Assembly: GCF_032248455.1 (NCBI RefSeq) | Contig: NZ_JAVTTP010000001.1 | Location: 310,001 to 374,000 of the forward strand | Direction of reading: 5' to 3' | Source of the DNA: Pricia mediterranea | Lineage (GTDB): Bacteria; Bacteroidota; Bacteroidia; Flavobacteriales; Flavobacteriaceae | DNA length: 64,000 nucleotides | Position numbers and translations under genes: made by a program | In this document: one piece after another, positions 1-10,185 of the stretch | Layout: each line of letters starts with the position of its first letter | Numbering within the stretch: position 1 is the first letter of the stretch | The notes under the pieces: generated by a model | What the model was told of the DNA's origin: nothing | The model's database searches: none | Seen by the model: the letters and a program-made list of their open reading frames with translations, nothing else

Positions 1-3000
1 GTTTAAAAGTCGGATTTCCCGAACTGGCCGAGACCGTGACCGTTTGCGGGGCGATAGTCTCACCGACCGTTCCGTTAAAATTCAGTGTTTGCGTATCGAA
101 GGCCAGCACTAACGGCTGTTGCTCCGCGGCAATCTCAAAATCCTTGAACACTACCGCAATCGGTTGGTCGACCTCCGCTCTCCGATGGGTGGTGAAAATT
201 CCGGCGAAATTCAAGGTTTCGGCAGGGTTACTGGTATCGTATGATATTCCGGAAAAATAGCTGGCAGGAACCGATAAACCGTCCGATCCGCCTTCGTTCA
301 CCAAAATTTCCGTTCCGCCACCTAGGGCGTAATAACCCTTGGCCGTGAGGCTGACCGGATCGAGTTCGAGCCTAAGGCTAATGTCCCCGGTATCCGAACC
401 TATGTTCCCAGTATTCAGTTCGGGGTACGCGGTAGCACTGGTCGTTTGGTCCATATCCTCGACCTGAAGCTGTACTTTTCGGGTGGTATTGCCTGTTTTT
501 ACCACCACTAATTTTACGATATGATCTTCATCGAGACCGTACCAGATTCCGGCCTGCTGGGAGTTGGTACCATTGCTAACCGAAAAATCCGGATTCTGAA
601 GCGTGGAGGACACATTGAACGTTGAAGATGGGGCACTGACACCGGTACCCAGGGCGTTCATCTGGGAATTGGTGTCCGAACTGCTTGGAGTGCCCTGCGC
701 GGGCAACTGACTGTAAAAGATACCTTTGGTACTGGTAAGGGAAAGTCCCGCTGCACTTTGGGCGATAAGGCTCGGTGCGTACCCGGGCACATTGGCATCG
801 GCGATAGCATCGTCGGAAGCCAATCGGACACTGGGCTCGAGGACCATGGTCATACCGGATTCGGAGATATTTCCATTGGCGGCCGTGAAGTCGAGGGAAA
901 CGGGGAGTGTGGTTTCCAATTCATCGCAAGGCAAGGTACTTAATGGATTACAAGGAATTATTTCGAGGCTATTATCGATTTCTTCAGTGACCACGGCGGA
1001 ATAATCCGTCGCAAGGCGTACGGGGCCCAATCGGGCATCATTGGTATTGGCCGAACTGATGAACAGCCGCCCGATTTTCGGCGTTCCCTGAACCGTGTGT
1101 GTACCGGCATTGGTCCACAGCGTTTCTTCGAGGACCAGTTTTGGTTCGGTAGTCCAAGAGTAGTTGATGGTATTCGCGCCATCCCATTCTCCCCGGACAA
1201 CAAATTGGAAGACCTCATCGGAATCGATCGCCACTACCCCGTTGTCCGATCCAGCATTTCCGAGACCTATCCTCGCTATGAGTCCGCCCGAACCGTCGTT
1301 GGCAACTTGTTCGCGCACCCATTGATCGCCGGCCGCGTCGTCGTCGATGCGGATGGCGGTCCGCACCCGGTCGCCTGCGCTGGCCACCTTGAAATATGTT
1401 GCAAAGTAAAAGGGCTGTCCGGACTCCAAATCCACTGGATTATTGGTCAAAGGAATCAAATCATGGGCGTGCCCGCCATTCGAAAAATCGAGGGAATGAG
1501 TCGTATTCGGGGTAAGGCCTTCCGCGAGTACGGGAATGGCCGCATCACCGGTTTTCTCCTTCAACCACTGTTGGGGAGCAATGTCATGCAAGTTGCCCGT
1601 TCCATACGCGTCGAAATCTTCAATAAAGGCAAAAGTGGAAGGTGCTCCGGCCGTTACGGTCAAATCCGCCGCCAAGATAGCAGGCTCGAAACCTTTGGCC
1701 GTTGCGATGATTACATTGTTTCGGGTATAATCGGCTACCAATGCGGTGGCGTCGATAGCAAAATCGAATTGCCCCAAATCGGTTTTAATCGGGAGTGCCA
1801 GCCACTCGTTACCGGCCGTTTCGTCGATGTTGTCGTCGATGACCAATCCGATACCGGTGGCGCCGTCACCGGAAAGTTCACTGGAGAAGTTTCCGGTGAT
1901 ACCCGCTTCCATGGTTTCGCTGACGGATGCGGGCGTGAAGGTCAAGATTCCATTTACGGGAGTCTCCGTACTCTTGACGACATCGATATGGGTAATCTTT
2001 GAGTTAAAACCGCCCAGGCCGTTCATGGTCAACAGTCCGTCGGTGACCTCGACGACCATGGAAGCGGTTCGTACTTCTGTACTAGTGGGGCTAAAGGCGG
2101 AAATAATGGTGTAGCCTTCTATGGTAGCACTATGGCGGCTATCTATATTGTCCGCGAGCCTGTCTCCCAGTCCGATGGTCACCTCATAAATGCCATCGGG
2201 AATCTCCAGTTCCCAAAAAAGTTCGTTCTTCCTGGGCTGGCCATCGTTCCAGCCGGCAATATTATCGCCTTGGAAATGAACCAACGTACCCTCTAATTTT
2301 TGCTGAGGGGCAGCGCTATTGTAGTTCGCGATGGTTCCGAGCCGCATACGGCCTACGCCGGACGAATTATCGGGTGCTTCTTCGGACGCATCGAAGGCAA
2401 GGCCTGTTTCCAATAGCTTCCATCCAAAATCATAGTCCGAACCATCGGAGGTTACCGCAGAAAAGCCGAATTGTTTTCCGTAATCCGCCAAGTACCCGGC
2501 AGGAGGAGTGGTTGAAGCAGGATTGTCCTGAAAATTGATATGGGCCTCGAAATTCGTCGTCTCGACGACATCGGTTACGGTAACAGCAAGGTCTTGGATG
2601 GCGGTGAGGTTTCCGGAATCCGTGACTACCACTTGGATATTATATACGTTGTCGGCCCCATCGTCCGCGGGAGACTCAAAATCGGGTTCTGTCAAGAAGG
2701 TCACTATCCCGGTTTGGGTATCGATAGCAAAGAGCGCATCGTCTAATCCGTCGCCGAACGCATAATTGATTCCCGAACCTTCGGAGTCCGAATCATCCGT
2801 TGTTTCCACATCGATGACGACAAACTGGTTCTCATCGACCTCTAAGACATTTAAGCTAGTTATAACGGGAGATTCGTTGGCCTTCTCCGAATTGGATACG
2901 CCCGGGGTGCCTAAATCCCCGGTCCCGAATGCTGTCGTAGCTGTGGTCCAATTACTACCGTCATTATTATCGTTCAGCGGATCGTTCAGGGCAATGGAGG

Positions 3001-6000
3001 CCCCCTGGGGATTGGGGAATGTCGTACCCCCATCGTATTCGACCCGGTCGATTTCGTTGGTCGCATCATCGATCAAGATTATCTCATCCGGTGAGTTTGC
3101 GAGCAGGATGCCCGTGTACTGATAATCGACGATTGTTCCTCCGTTACTGCCGGTATCCGAATTATTTCCTAGTATCAAGTAACCCATAGCGGCAACCTGC
3201 AATGGCCCTCCATTGTTTATAACGTGGGCATCGGAGTCATTGTCCGCAATTGTCCATCCTTCGATATCCACGACCTCGGTACCGGGATTGTAAATTTCGA
3301 ACCATTCGCCGGAAGCATCGTTGACCACGGTGGGATCGAACATAATCTCGGTAATGACCAAATCGTTGTCTGGTTCGGAGGTCGCGGGAAGTATTTCGAT
3401 GGCCTGTACGATTCCGTTGTTGACAGAGGCCTTAAAATCGATATTCAGCACATTGTCGGAAACCTCGACATTATAGGTGGCGATGTGTAGGACACCTTTT
3501 CCGTAGGAAGCCACAAGATCGAGGTCGTCCATCACGATATCACCCTCTAGGCTAAGGTCAAAAATTCGTTCCAAGGGATCGGTAAAATAATTCTCGACCA
3601 TATGCACCGCCACGGTATAGTCACCGTTGGGGATGGGAAAAGCGTATCCAAAATCGGGATTGAAACGTCGCGGAAAGTACAGGTCGGTGTTCCCAGGGTT
3701 AGGGTCATAGGTACTAGTGCTGGTCTCACTCACTCCATCGCGCTCTACCAAATAAGATAGTTCTTCCGCAAAATATGTATCGCCCGCCTTGGTCACTTCG
3801 CCACCCGCCACATTCATTCTGTAAGGGGTTGTGATTTCTACGGCCGGAGGGGCGGCAGCAGTGAGGTCCGCCGCCAGTTCGGCAGGTCGAAAGCCTTTTG
3901 CAGTGGCGACTATGGTATTGCTCCGAAGCTCACCAACGGCAAGTTCATTGGAGTTAATTGTGAAGTCAACCTGCCCAATCGCTGCGGCGGCCGGCAGAGT
4001 CAACCAATCGTTGGTGCCCGTCAGGTTTTTATCCGTTATATTGATATTATCATCAATGACCAGTCCAATTTCGGTCGCACCGGCACCGGACAAAGTGCTG
4101 GAAAAACTTCCGGTGGAACCGGTCTCCAAGGTTTCAGTAATCTCCGCAGGATCGAAGGCAAGTTGACCATCTACGGGAGTAGCCGTACTTTCAATTACAT
4201 CTAAATGGGTGATCTTTGAATTAAAACCGCCCTGGCCGTCTATGGTCAACAGACCGTCGCTTACGACAACAACCATGGTTTCGACCACGGTTTGACCGGG
4301 ATTCGGTACAAAGGCCGGGATGATGGTGTAGCCCTCTACGGTGGCACTGTGCCTACTATCGATATTGTTGGCGTCCTTGTCGCCAAGGCCGATGGTCACG
4401 GCATAGGTACCGTTGGGAATCTCCAACTCCCATAGCAGTTCGTTGCCTCGGGGCTGTCCGGCCCAGGACAAGTTACCGCCGGTTGCGGAGATGATGTTAT
4501 CCCCCTGAAAATGAATCAGGGTACCTTCCAATTTTTCTTGGTCGGTTGCGCCGGAATAGGCAGTTCCGATACGGTTTCGTCCTGCCCCGTTGGAGTTGTT
4601 CGCCGCTTCTTCGGATACGTCAATCGCCGTACCGTCCGAACGTTTTTTCCACCCATAAGAATAGGAATCGGAACCGATATCGAGGGTCGAGGTTCCAAAG
4701 CCTTTTCCGAAATCCGCCACATATCCCGAGGGTGGGCTTACCGCACTGTTCTGGAAATTGACATGGGCCTCGAAAGGCAAAGTCTCCACAACATCGGTTA
4801 TATCGATGGTCACTTGGGCCGTATCGGTCAAAGTACCATCGGAGACCTCAACGGTCAGCACGTATTGGGGCACGGTCTCAAAATCTAATGTCGCCGTGTT
4901 TGTGATTTCTCCCGTTGCAGAGGCTAAGGCAAAATGTCCATCGTCATTGCCCGCTGTAATGGCGAAGGTCAGATCATCGGCGTCGTTGTCGGTCGCGGCT
5001 ACCGTGCCGACCCCTGTATTGGGAGCGGCATCTTCCGCAATCGCGAAGTTTTGGTTTTCGACTATCGGAGCCGTATTCACAGGAAGGGCTTCGGTAACGC
5101 TTACCGCCCAATCTTGGGCAGTCGTTCCGTCTTCTGCGGTGACCGTATAAGTTACCGTTCCGTTACTGAAATCCGTAGCTTCTTCGGAAGCGGGACTAGC
5201 AGTAGCTCCATCAGAAAGGGTAATTACAGGGGCCAAAGAGGTCAGGTCCGTACCGTTCGCTACCTCGATAGCGACCGTGTGGGCCCCGGAATCGATGGTA
5301 GCCCCGGCTGTCTGATCGTTTAGCCCAAAAGATAACACATCGGTCTCATCGCTCAACGGTACAGGTAGGATTTCGATGGCCTGGACGATACCATTATCAA
5401 CGGAGGCCAAAAAGTCGATGTTCAATTCGTTGTCGGTCACAGCCACATCAAAACTCAAAAGTGCCAAAGCCCCTTTGCCATAGGTGGCAAAAAGATCAAT
5501 ATCATCAATAATCTGTGTGTTTTCGATGGATACGTCAAAGATCCGGGCGTTTGCCGTTGTCTGATAATTCTCCACCATATGTAGGGCCACTATGTAGTCG
5601 CCGTTTGCAATAGGGAAATTATAACTGAATTCCGGTCCGTATCGCCGGGGATAGTAAAGGTCTTGATGCCCGCCGGGAACAGTGTAGGGGGTATACGAAG
5701 TGCTCGATATCGTCGTGGGTTGCTGTGCTTCGAGGTATACTTCGGTGTCTGTCAAAAACAGATCTGAATCTTTGGTGTAATCGTTCCCGGCGACGTTAAG
5801 GTGGAAGGGAGCGGTAATTTCGGGAATTACGGGCGCCACTACCTTTTCAACGCTAAACCCGTCAAAGCTGGCCGTAAATTGAGATCCGTTTCGGTGGGAG
5901 GCAAAGATTCCCGCAAAGGACATATTATCCTGGCCGCCCGTGGCACTGATATCCCTTCCGGTAAAATAGGATGCCGGTATGGGAAGGCTTCCCAACAAAG

Positions 6001-6697
6001 TACGCGTCCCGTTGCCTATGGTGTAAAAGGCCTCTGCAGTAAGGGTTGCCGGATCGATAATCATCTCGAGCTGGACATCGTTCCCCGATGCTCCTAAGTC
6101 CAACTGGACCTGATCTGACCCCGTCGAGCCGTTCCCCGAAAGCCCCTGACTTTCGACCCGTAGTTCAACGTTATTATCATTTACGTTCAATTTTACAAAA
6201 TTGTCCTCATCATATCCGTACCATATACCCGCTTGGGCCGATTGCCCCCCGGTCACAATATTCTCCAAGGTGGTCTTGATTACAATAGATTCACCCAGAT
6301 CGCTCAACCCGATCCCAAGGGTATTGACCTGATTGTTGTTGTTCGAGCTACCTCCGGGTTTTCTGAATGCGATTCCCGCTTGGGACTGAAGCTGCAGCAA
6401 ACCTCCCGTTACGTTCAACAAGGAAGGCTCATAACCGTTCAGGGCCGGATTGGATACGGCCAGATCCCCTTCCGCGGTCCGTCTGGCCTCGGAATGTTCC
6501 AAAACCGTAGTAAATCCCGTGCCGACACCGCTCCCGTCAAGGATAGAATTCGGCGAACCGGAATTAAATTCGAAATTGACGGGCAGGGACACCTCTACCT
6601 CTGCACAATCTAGGGGACTGACAGGGGAACAGGGGGTCTGGGCAAGGCCCAATGCCGAAAAAAGTAAAAAGTACGGGAGGAACGTAATTTTTCTCAT
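1..6697 (-). CDS. Giant secreted multidomain protein (malectin/cadherin/lamin-tail/BACON-like), 3' end outside window
   Basis: A single open frame runs from ATG at 6697 to the window edge (over 2,230 codons). Residues 1-20 are a signal peptide (ends ALGLAQT), so it is exported and probably surface-attached or secreted. Reading N to C: a LamG/concanavalin-like module (about 35-290), malectin-type sugar-binding domain 1 (about 295-445; motif FHLNVAG and GKGALALLSFDV), an Ig-like segment with VTAEDGTTAQDW (about 450-538), cadherin-like repeat 1 (about 540-635), a GYVADFGKGFG...RHSATVEG module (about 638-833), a BACON/ASPM-like segment, malectin 2 (about 951-1110), a lamin-tail domain (about 1112-1225; LVITEIMFDP, GEWFEIYNPG), cadherin 2, and second copies of the following modules, then two more lectin-like modules. 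Likely role is carbohydrate binding or adhesion. No catalytic domain is visible; one could sit in the missing C-terminus, where a type IX sorting signal would also be expected. Confidence 0.85.
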   Translation of the reverse strand, partial: MRKITFLPYFLLFSALGLAQTPCSPVSPLDCAEVEVSLPVNFEFNSGSPNSILDGSGVGTGFTTVLEHSEARRTAEGDLAVSNPALNGYEPSLLNVTGGLLQLQSQAGIAFRKPGGSSNNNNQVNTLGIGLSDLGESIVIKTTLENIVTGGQSAQAGIWYGYDEDNFVKLNVNDNNVELRVESQGLSGNGSTGSDQVQLDLGASGNDVQLEMIIDPATLTAEAFYTIGNGTRTLLGSLPIPASYFTGRDISATGGQDNMSFAGIFASHRNGSQFTASFDGFSVEKVVAPVIPEITAPFHLNVAGNDYTKDSDLFLTDTEVYLEAQQPTTISSTSYTPYTVPGGHQDLYYPRRYGPEFSYNFPIANGDYIVALHMVENYQTTANARIFDVSIENTQIIDDIDLFATYGKGALALLSFDVAVTDNELNIDFLASVDNGIVQAIEILPVPLSDETDVLSFGLNDQTAGATIDSGAHTVAIEVANGTDLTSLAPVITLSDGATASPASEEATDFSNGTVTYTVTAEDGTTAQDWAVSVTEALPVNTAPIVENQNFAIAEDAAPNTGVGTVAATDNDADDLTFAITAGNDDGHFALASATGEITNTATLDFETVPQYVLTVEVSDGTLTDTAQVTIDITDVVETLPFEAHVNFQNSAVSPPSGYVADFGKGFGTSTLDIGSDSYSYGWKKRSDGTAIDVSEEAANNSNGAGRNRIGTAYSGATDQEKLEGTLIHFQGDNIISATGGNLSWAGQPRGNELLWELEIPNGTYAVTIGLGDKDANNIDSRHSATVEGYTIIPAFVPNPGQTVVETMVVVVSDGLLTIDGQGGFNSKITHLDVIESTATPVDGQLAFDPAEITETLETGSTGSFSSTLSGAGATEIGLVIDDNINITDKNLTGTNDWLTLPAAAAIGQVDFTINSNELAVGELRSNTIVATAKGFRPAELAADLTAAAPPAVEITTPYRMNVAGGEVTKAGDTYFAEELSYLVERDGVSETSTSTYDPNPGNTDLYFPRRFNPDFGYAFPIPNGDYTVAVHMVENYFTDPLERIFDLSLEGDIVMDDLDLVASYGKGVLHIATYNVEVSDNVLNIDFKASVNNGIVQAIEILPATSEPDNDLVITEIMFDPTVVNDASGEWFEIYNPGTEVVDIEGWTIADNDSDAHVINNGGPLQVAAMGYLILGNNSDTGSNGGTIVDYQYTGILLANSPDEIILIDDATNEIDRVEYDGGTTFPNPQGASIALNDPLNDNNDGSNWTTATTAFGTGDLGTPGVSNSEKANESPVITSLNVLEVDENQFVVIDVETTDDSDSEGSGINYAFGDGLDDALFAIDTQTGIVTFLTEPDFESPADDGADNVYNIQVVVTDSGNLTAIQDLAVTVTDVVETTNFEAHINFQDNPASTTPPAGYLADYGKQFGFSAVTSDGSDYDFGWKLLETGLAFDASEEAPDNSSGVGRMRLGTIANYNSAAPQQKLEGTLVHFQGDNIAGWNDGQPRKNELFWELEIPDGIYEVTIGLGDRLADNIDSRHSATIEGYTIISAFSPTSTEVRTASMVVEVTDGLLTMNGLGGFNSKITHIDVVKSTETPVNGILTFTPASVSETMEAGITGNFSSELSGDGATGIGLVIDDNIDETAGNEWLALPIKTDLGQFDFAIDATALVADYTRNNVIIATAKGFEPAILAADLTVTAGAPSTFAFIEDFDAYGTGNLHDIAPQQWLKEKTGDAAIPVLAEGLTPNTTHSLDFSNGGHAHDLIPLTNNPVDLESGQPFYFATYFKVASAGDRVRTAIRIDDDAAGDQWVREQVANDGSGGLIARIGLGNAGSDNGVVAIDSDEVFQFVVRGEWDGANTINYSWTTEPKLVLEETLWTNAGTHTVQGTPKIGRLFISSANTNDARLGPVRLATDYSAVVTEEIDNSLEIIPCNPLSTLPCDELETTLPVSLDFTAANGNISESGMTMVLEPSVRLASDDAIADANVPGYAPSLIAQSAAGLSLTSTKGIFYSQLPAQGTPSSSDTNSQMNALGTGVSAPSSTFNVSSTLQNPDFSVSNGTNSQQAGIWYGLDEDHIVKLVVVKTGNTTRKVQLQVEDMDQTTSATAYPELNTGNIGSDTGDISLRLELDPVSLTAKGYYALGGGTEILVNEGGSDGLSVPASYFSGISYDTSNPAETLNFAGIFTTHRRAEVDQPIAVVFKDFEIAAEQQPLVLAFDTQTLNFNGTVGETIAPQTVTVSASSGNPTFK
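1650..3845 (-). repeat. Intragenic superblock copy 2 (malectin - lamin-tail - cadherin - RHSAT module - BACON-like)
   Basis: This is the second superblock of the giant gene. It follows the same module order as copy 1, except that the Ig-like segment after malectin is replaced by a lamin-tail domain. This points to an internal segmental duplication followed by module exchange. Confidence 0.7.
3860..5815 (-). repeat. Intragenic superblock copy 1 (malectin - Ig-like - cadherin - RHSAT module - BACON-like)
   Basis: This is the first of two about 2-kb blocks inside the giant gene. Protein-level landmarks recur in the same order in copy 2: FHLNVAG/YRMNVAG, the cadherin DNDADDL-type loop, GYVADFGKGFG versus GYLADYGKQFG, LEGTLIHFQGDN versus LEGTLVHFQGDN, DSRHSATVEGYTII versus DSRHSATIEGYTII, and GGFNSKITHLDV versus GGFNSKITHIDV. 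The copies have diverged at DNA level. Confidence 0.75.
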
Positions 6698-7347
6698 AAG
6701 GGGATGGTATTTGAACGATTAACGAGGTAACGCTTGGAGAAGTTTACTTTGAAAGCAACGAAGGAATTTAAAACTACTGCATACAACGACACCGGCCGAT
6801 ACTCGACTGAACATTCTTTCGGATAATTACGATGTATGAGGGATGCGTTGAAAGCTTTAAATTTCATTCTTGGTTGGTTCGGTAAATGGTCCGGCAAGCT
6901 AAATTGGTTGTAAGAAATAGAGATTGCGGTACAAATATTAAGCATAAGTATAGAAAGGTCTACGGCTAATCACGCTACAAAAACGCTCAATGACAGTAAT
7001 TTATCGACGAACTGTACTACCTCGCAAGGTTGCCTTTAACATCTTGTTAACTTGGACTAATTACTTTAAAAGAAAATTCTTACTGCTAACGAAGGAAGGA
7101 CAAAAGTTGAAACCAGACATTAGATACCGGTCCCACCCCCTAAAAAGCCGCTATTTTCGATCGGGGTGGGACGGTAAAATCAAATAAAATCGGGAATTGT
7201 TCAATCGGTAGCCACTCAAGATGTAGCTAGACATGCAAGGCAAAAAATGGTTGTACCATCGATGGACACGAACCTTTAAATGCTGTAGAATGGTGAAATC
7301 GGGTAGAAAAAGGATTAAATGAAAGTCTTTGACTCGAAACAACGTCA
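6698..7347. other. 650-bp intergenic region between the giant gene and kdnB
   Basis: No convincing gene is present. Short frames on both strands (for example minus 6694-6945 and 7151-7369) have no recognisable motif and atypical composition. The stretch is AT-rich and must hold the leader and promoter of the giant gene. I found no exact TAnnTTTG element upstream of 6697; the nearest is AATATTTG on the minus strand near 6940. Confidence 0.5.
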
Positions 7348-8478
7348 TTATATCTTCCGGTAGATGCACGCTAATTTTTCCGGTGTAATGACATTACGCC
7401 AATCCGAGCCCAGGGCATTTTCCCAGAGCGGCACCATACCCATGGCAACCGAGATCATGGTGTCGAGCTCGTTCTCGTCCAAGTTGGCGCAAATGCCCGT
7501 GGGCAATTCAATCTCATGCTTCTCTAACATTCGGTCAAAAAGGGCGACACCTTCGGGATAAAATTCATTCAGATGCTTAAATACCAGGCAGTTGCCAATA
7601 CCGTGTCGGACGCCCAACAGAAAACCAAGACCATAGCTCATGGCGTGGGCCACTCCTACTTGCGAGTAGGCGATGCTCATGCCCCCGTGCCAAGAGGCCA
7701 TCATCAATTTGTCCCGGGATTCTTTGGGATTGAGTTCTTCCAAAAATACTTCCTTGCAGAGCTCTAAGGCCTTCTCCCCGTAACTTTGACTAAAGGCGTT
7801 GAGAAATGTACCCTGGAGCGATTCGATACAGTGAATAAAACAGTCCATTCCCGTATAGAACCACTGTGCCCTCTCGACCCCTTTGGTCAGATCAGGGTCC
7901 AACAGCACTTGATCGAACGTGGTGTAATCTGAATTGATGCCCAATTTTTTTTCGGGTCCCAACAGTACGGTAGTTCTGGACACCTCCGCGCCGGTACCGC
8001 TAATAGTGGGTATTCCTACATGATAGAGAGCGGGTTTAAGTACCAGGTCCCACCCTTGATACCGAGAGGCGCTCCCGTTGTTCGTGAGAAGGATGGCAAC
8101 AGCCTTGGAAAGGTCCAGCAGGGTGCCGCCACCGATCCCCACAATGCCCGAGGGAAGGTCGTCGAAGTCTTTTTCAATCCTTTTTACCAGAACATCGACC
8201 TGTTTCGTCGTCGGTTCCTGATCGGCGGAAATGAATATCAGCTGGTCGTTGAAGATACGGGGAATTCTGGAAGTCAGTTCCGTTCCTTCAAAAACATCAT
8301 CCACCAAAAAAATGAAAGGTGCATCGGAATGTTTTCTTTTTGCCATAAGAATATCGCCCAGCTGGTCAAAACATCCGCTACCGAAAACAACCCGGGGCAC
8401 CATCGGAAAATTTCGAAACTTCGGTTTGACATCCTTGATTGCCCTTGGTCGGGCCAAATAATCCTTTTTAACCTCCAT
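7348..8478 (-). CDS. kdnB: Kdo 8-oxidase, iron-containing alcohol dehydrogenase family (KdnB-like)
   Basis: A 376-residue group III (Fe-type) alcohol dehydrogenase. It carries the NAD-binding GIGGGTLLDLSKA (about 117-129), then YQGWDLVLKPALYHVGIPT, SGTGAEVSRT, YTGMDCFIHCIES and HGIGNC, the His-containing metal-site region. These segments match what I know of Shewanella KdnB, which oxidises the C8 hydroxyl of Kdo to an aldehyde. KdnA then transaminates that to 8-amino-Kdo for lipopolysaccharide. The gene is last in a three-gene run kdsB-HAD-kdnB, only 6 bp after the HAD gene, which supports a Kdo role. No KdnA aminotransferase lies in this window. An alternative is a generic Fe-ADH, but the motif match and the kdsB context make KdnB the better call. 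Confidence 0.82.
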   Translation of the reverse strand: MEVKKDYLARPRAIKDVKPKFRNFPMVPRVVFGSGCFDQLGDILMAKRKHSDAPFIFLVDDVFEGTELTSRIPRIFNDQLIFISADQEPTTKQVDVLVKRIEKDFDDLPSGIVGIGGGTLLDLSKAVAILLTNNGSASRYQGWDLVLKPALYHVGIPTISGTGAEVSRTTVLLGPEKKLGINSDYTTFDQVLLDPDLTKGVERAQWFYTGMDCFIHCIESLQGTFLNAFSQSYGEKALELCKEVFLEELNPKESRDKLMMASWHGGMSIAYSQVGVAHAMSYGLGFLLGVRHGIGNCLVFKHLNEFYPEGVALFDRMLEKHEIELPTGICANLDENELDTMISVAMGMVPLWENALGSDWRNVITPEKLACIYRKI

Positions 8479-8484
8479 AAAAAA

Positions 8485-9186
8485 CTACTTCAAATACTCC
8501 AGAATATCCGACAGCCTATTTATTTTCAAATAACCGAACTCCCCCTCTTTGACCTTTGCCTCCTCGTGCTGCCAAGTGGTATGAAAAGGTACATGCACCG
8601 CCTGTGCCCCTATCTTTAGTAAGGGAAGCACATCGGATTTAAGGGAATTACCTATCATCAGAAAATCTTCTACGTCAATGTCTAGGTGACGCAGCAAATG
8701 TAGGTAGTTTTCTTCTTTTTTATCGCTTAGCACCTCGACATGGTGAAAATATTCGGAGAGTCCGGAGCGTTCCAGCTTACGTTCCTGATCCAGAAGGTCT
8801 CCTTTGGTCAATACGATCAAACGATATTTCTTTTGTAAGTTGTCCAATACTTCCTTGACCCCATCCAAAAGCTCAACGGGCTGTTCCAACATCGTTTTGC
8901 CCAGCTCTAAAATTTCGGCAATAGTTTTCGCGGGGATTCGACCATTGGAAATTTCCAGGGCCGATTCTACCATACTCAGCACAAACCCCTTAACACCGTA
9001 TCCGTAATGGTCTAGGTTACGTATCTCGGTCTTAAAAAGTTCTTGGTCGATCCGGTTTTTGGTTTCGTAGCCTTCCAAAAGGGAAGCAAATTTTTCCTCG
9101 GTATCCCTAAAATAGGTTTCGTTGACCCAAAGGGTGTCGTCGGCATCCAAACCGATGACCTTGATGCGGCTAAAGTCTATTTCCAT
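8485..9186 (-). CDS. HAD-family phosphatase in the Kdo gene run
   Basis: A 233-residue haloacid dehalogenase-like hydrolase, cytosolic. Motif I is DADDTLW (residues 15-21, nucleophile Asp15 and Asp17), motif II is the LTKGD Thr, and motif IV is [11 protein letters not shown] helical C1 cap lies between about residues 30 and 105. The start overlaps the end of kdsB by 10 bp and the stop is 6 bp before kdnB, so it is translationally coupled. The context suggests action on a sugar phosphate of the Kdo pathway. It is longer than KdsC and has a cap that KdsC lacks, so it is not an orthologue of Kdo-8-phosphate phosphatase by sequence. Substrate unknown. Confidence 0.8.
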   Translation of the reverse strand: MEIDFSRIKVIGLDADDTLWVNETYFRDTEEKFASLLEGYETKNRIDQELFKTEIRNLDHYGYGVKGFVLSMVESALEISNGRIPAKTIAEILELGKTMLEQPVELLDGVKEVLDNLQKKYRLIVLTKGDLLDQERKLERSGLSEYFHHVEVLSDKKEENYLHLLRHLDIDVEDFLMIGNSLKSDVLPLLKIGAQAVHVPFHTTWQHEEAKVKEGEFGYLKINRLSDILEYLK

Positions 9187-9905
9187 GCCCGTTGTGCTCT
9201 TTTGAGATCATCGGGCGTATCGATTTCAATACCCGATACTTCCGTTTCGACCATCTTGATTTTCTTTCCATATTCCAAATAGCGGATCGCCTCTATTTTT
9301 TCGGTCGCTTCCAACGGTAGCATCGGTAAACGTTGAAAGTCCATCAAGGCGGTCTTCCGAAAGGCATAGATACCTTTATGCTTGTAATGGGATGCCTCGA
9401 TTTCCCGGTTTCGGGGATAGGGGATCGGGGAGCGCGAAAAATAGAGCGCGAAGTTGCGCTGATCGACGATGACCTTCACCGTATTGGGGTCATCGATTTC
9501 TTCTTGATCAGTGATTTTGACCATTAGGGAGGCTAAATCGATTTCCCGGTCCGGATCGTTGCGGAAAACCTCGAGGACCCCGACCAGACTTTCTCGATCG
9601 GTAAAAGGTTCATCACCCTGAACGTTTACAATAATATCGACTTCCATATCCGCCACAGCCTCCGCGATACGGTCACTGCCACATTCATGTTCTTTCTGGC
9701 TCATAAGGGCCTTGCCCCCTGCCTGGGATATCGTGTCGAAAATCACTTTACTGTCCGTGACCACATAGACGTTATCAAAAAGTCCGGTCTTTACCGCGGC
9801 CTCGTAGGTACGCAGGATAACGGGTTTGCCCGATAGGTCCTGCATCAGCTTGGCCGGAAAACGGGATGCCGCATAGCGGGCGGGAATCATGGCGATTATT
9901 TTCAC
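9177..9905 (-). CDS. kdsB: CMP-Kdo synthetase (3-deoxy-manno-octulosonate cytidylyltransferase)
   Basis: Transfers CMP from CTP to Kdo (or 8-amino-Kdo) before its transfer to lipid A in the cytoplasm. The N-terminal nucleotide-binding signature is [17 protein letters not shown], followed by [18 protein letters not shown] and HKGIYAFR; all are typical of KdsB. I chose the GTG at 9905 ([11 protein letters not shown]), giving 242 residues, the usual family length. An upstream ATG at 9968 would add 21 residues of non-conserved sequence. It heads the run kdsB-HAD-kdnB and overlaps the HAD gene by 10 bp. Because kdnB is downstream, the physiological substrate may be 8-amino-Kdo, as in Shewanella. 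Confidence 0.93.
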   Translation of the reverse strand: MKIIAMIPARYAASRFPAKLMQDLSGKPVILRTYEAAVKTGLFDNVYVVTDSKVIFDTISQAGGKALMSQKEHECGSDRIAEAVADMEVDIIVNVQGDEPFTDRESLVGVLEVFRNDPDREIDLASLMVKITDQEEIDDPNTVKVIVDQRNFALYFSRSPIPYPRNREIEASHYKHKGIYAFRKTALMDFQRLPMLPLEATEKIEAIRYLEYGKKIKMVETEVSGIEIDTPDDLKRAQRAWK

Positions 9906-9967
9906 TGGAAAACTATTAACGGTGGTTTTTGATTTTGTCCACTTGTTTCGGGACGCAACATTCTTCA

Positions 9968-10185
9968 CGGTGCACTATCCTCTATTCTCTCTTTCACTCT
10001 TCTCCGTACACTCTTTCACTCTCCACTTTTCACTTTTCACTTTTCAATGTTCACTGTTCACTGTTCACTGTTTAATCTTCACTTTTTTCATTCTTCATTC
10101 TTCAATTCTCACTTCTCACTTCTCACATTTTACTCTACACTTATCACTCTTCACTACTTAATACTCAATACTTAATACTCAATGT
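9968..10185. repeat. Pyrimidine-rich degenerate repeat (TTCACT / CTTCA units)
   Basis: The plus strand is an almost unbroken series of 6-8 bp units such as ttcactt, ttcactc, ttcactg and finally acttaatactcaat. It lies between kdsB and the DUF4126 gene. It opens a meaningless frame on the plus strand but shows no gene. Such decayed simple repeats recur at several junctions in this window. Confidence 0.75.

Noticed and set aside
1097-2002. Open frame of 301 codons on plus
   Set aside because: It is antisense to the giant gene, whose frame codes recognisable malectin/BACON modules; the plus-strand product has no motif.
9889-10161. 90-codon frame with repeated Ser/Phe/His
   Set aside because: It is translation of the pyrimidine-rich repeat, not a gene.
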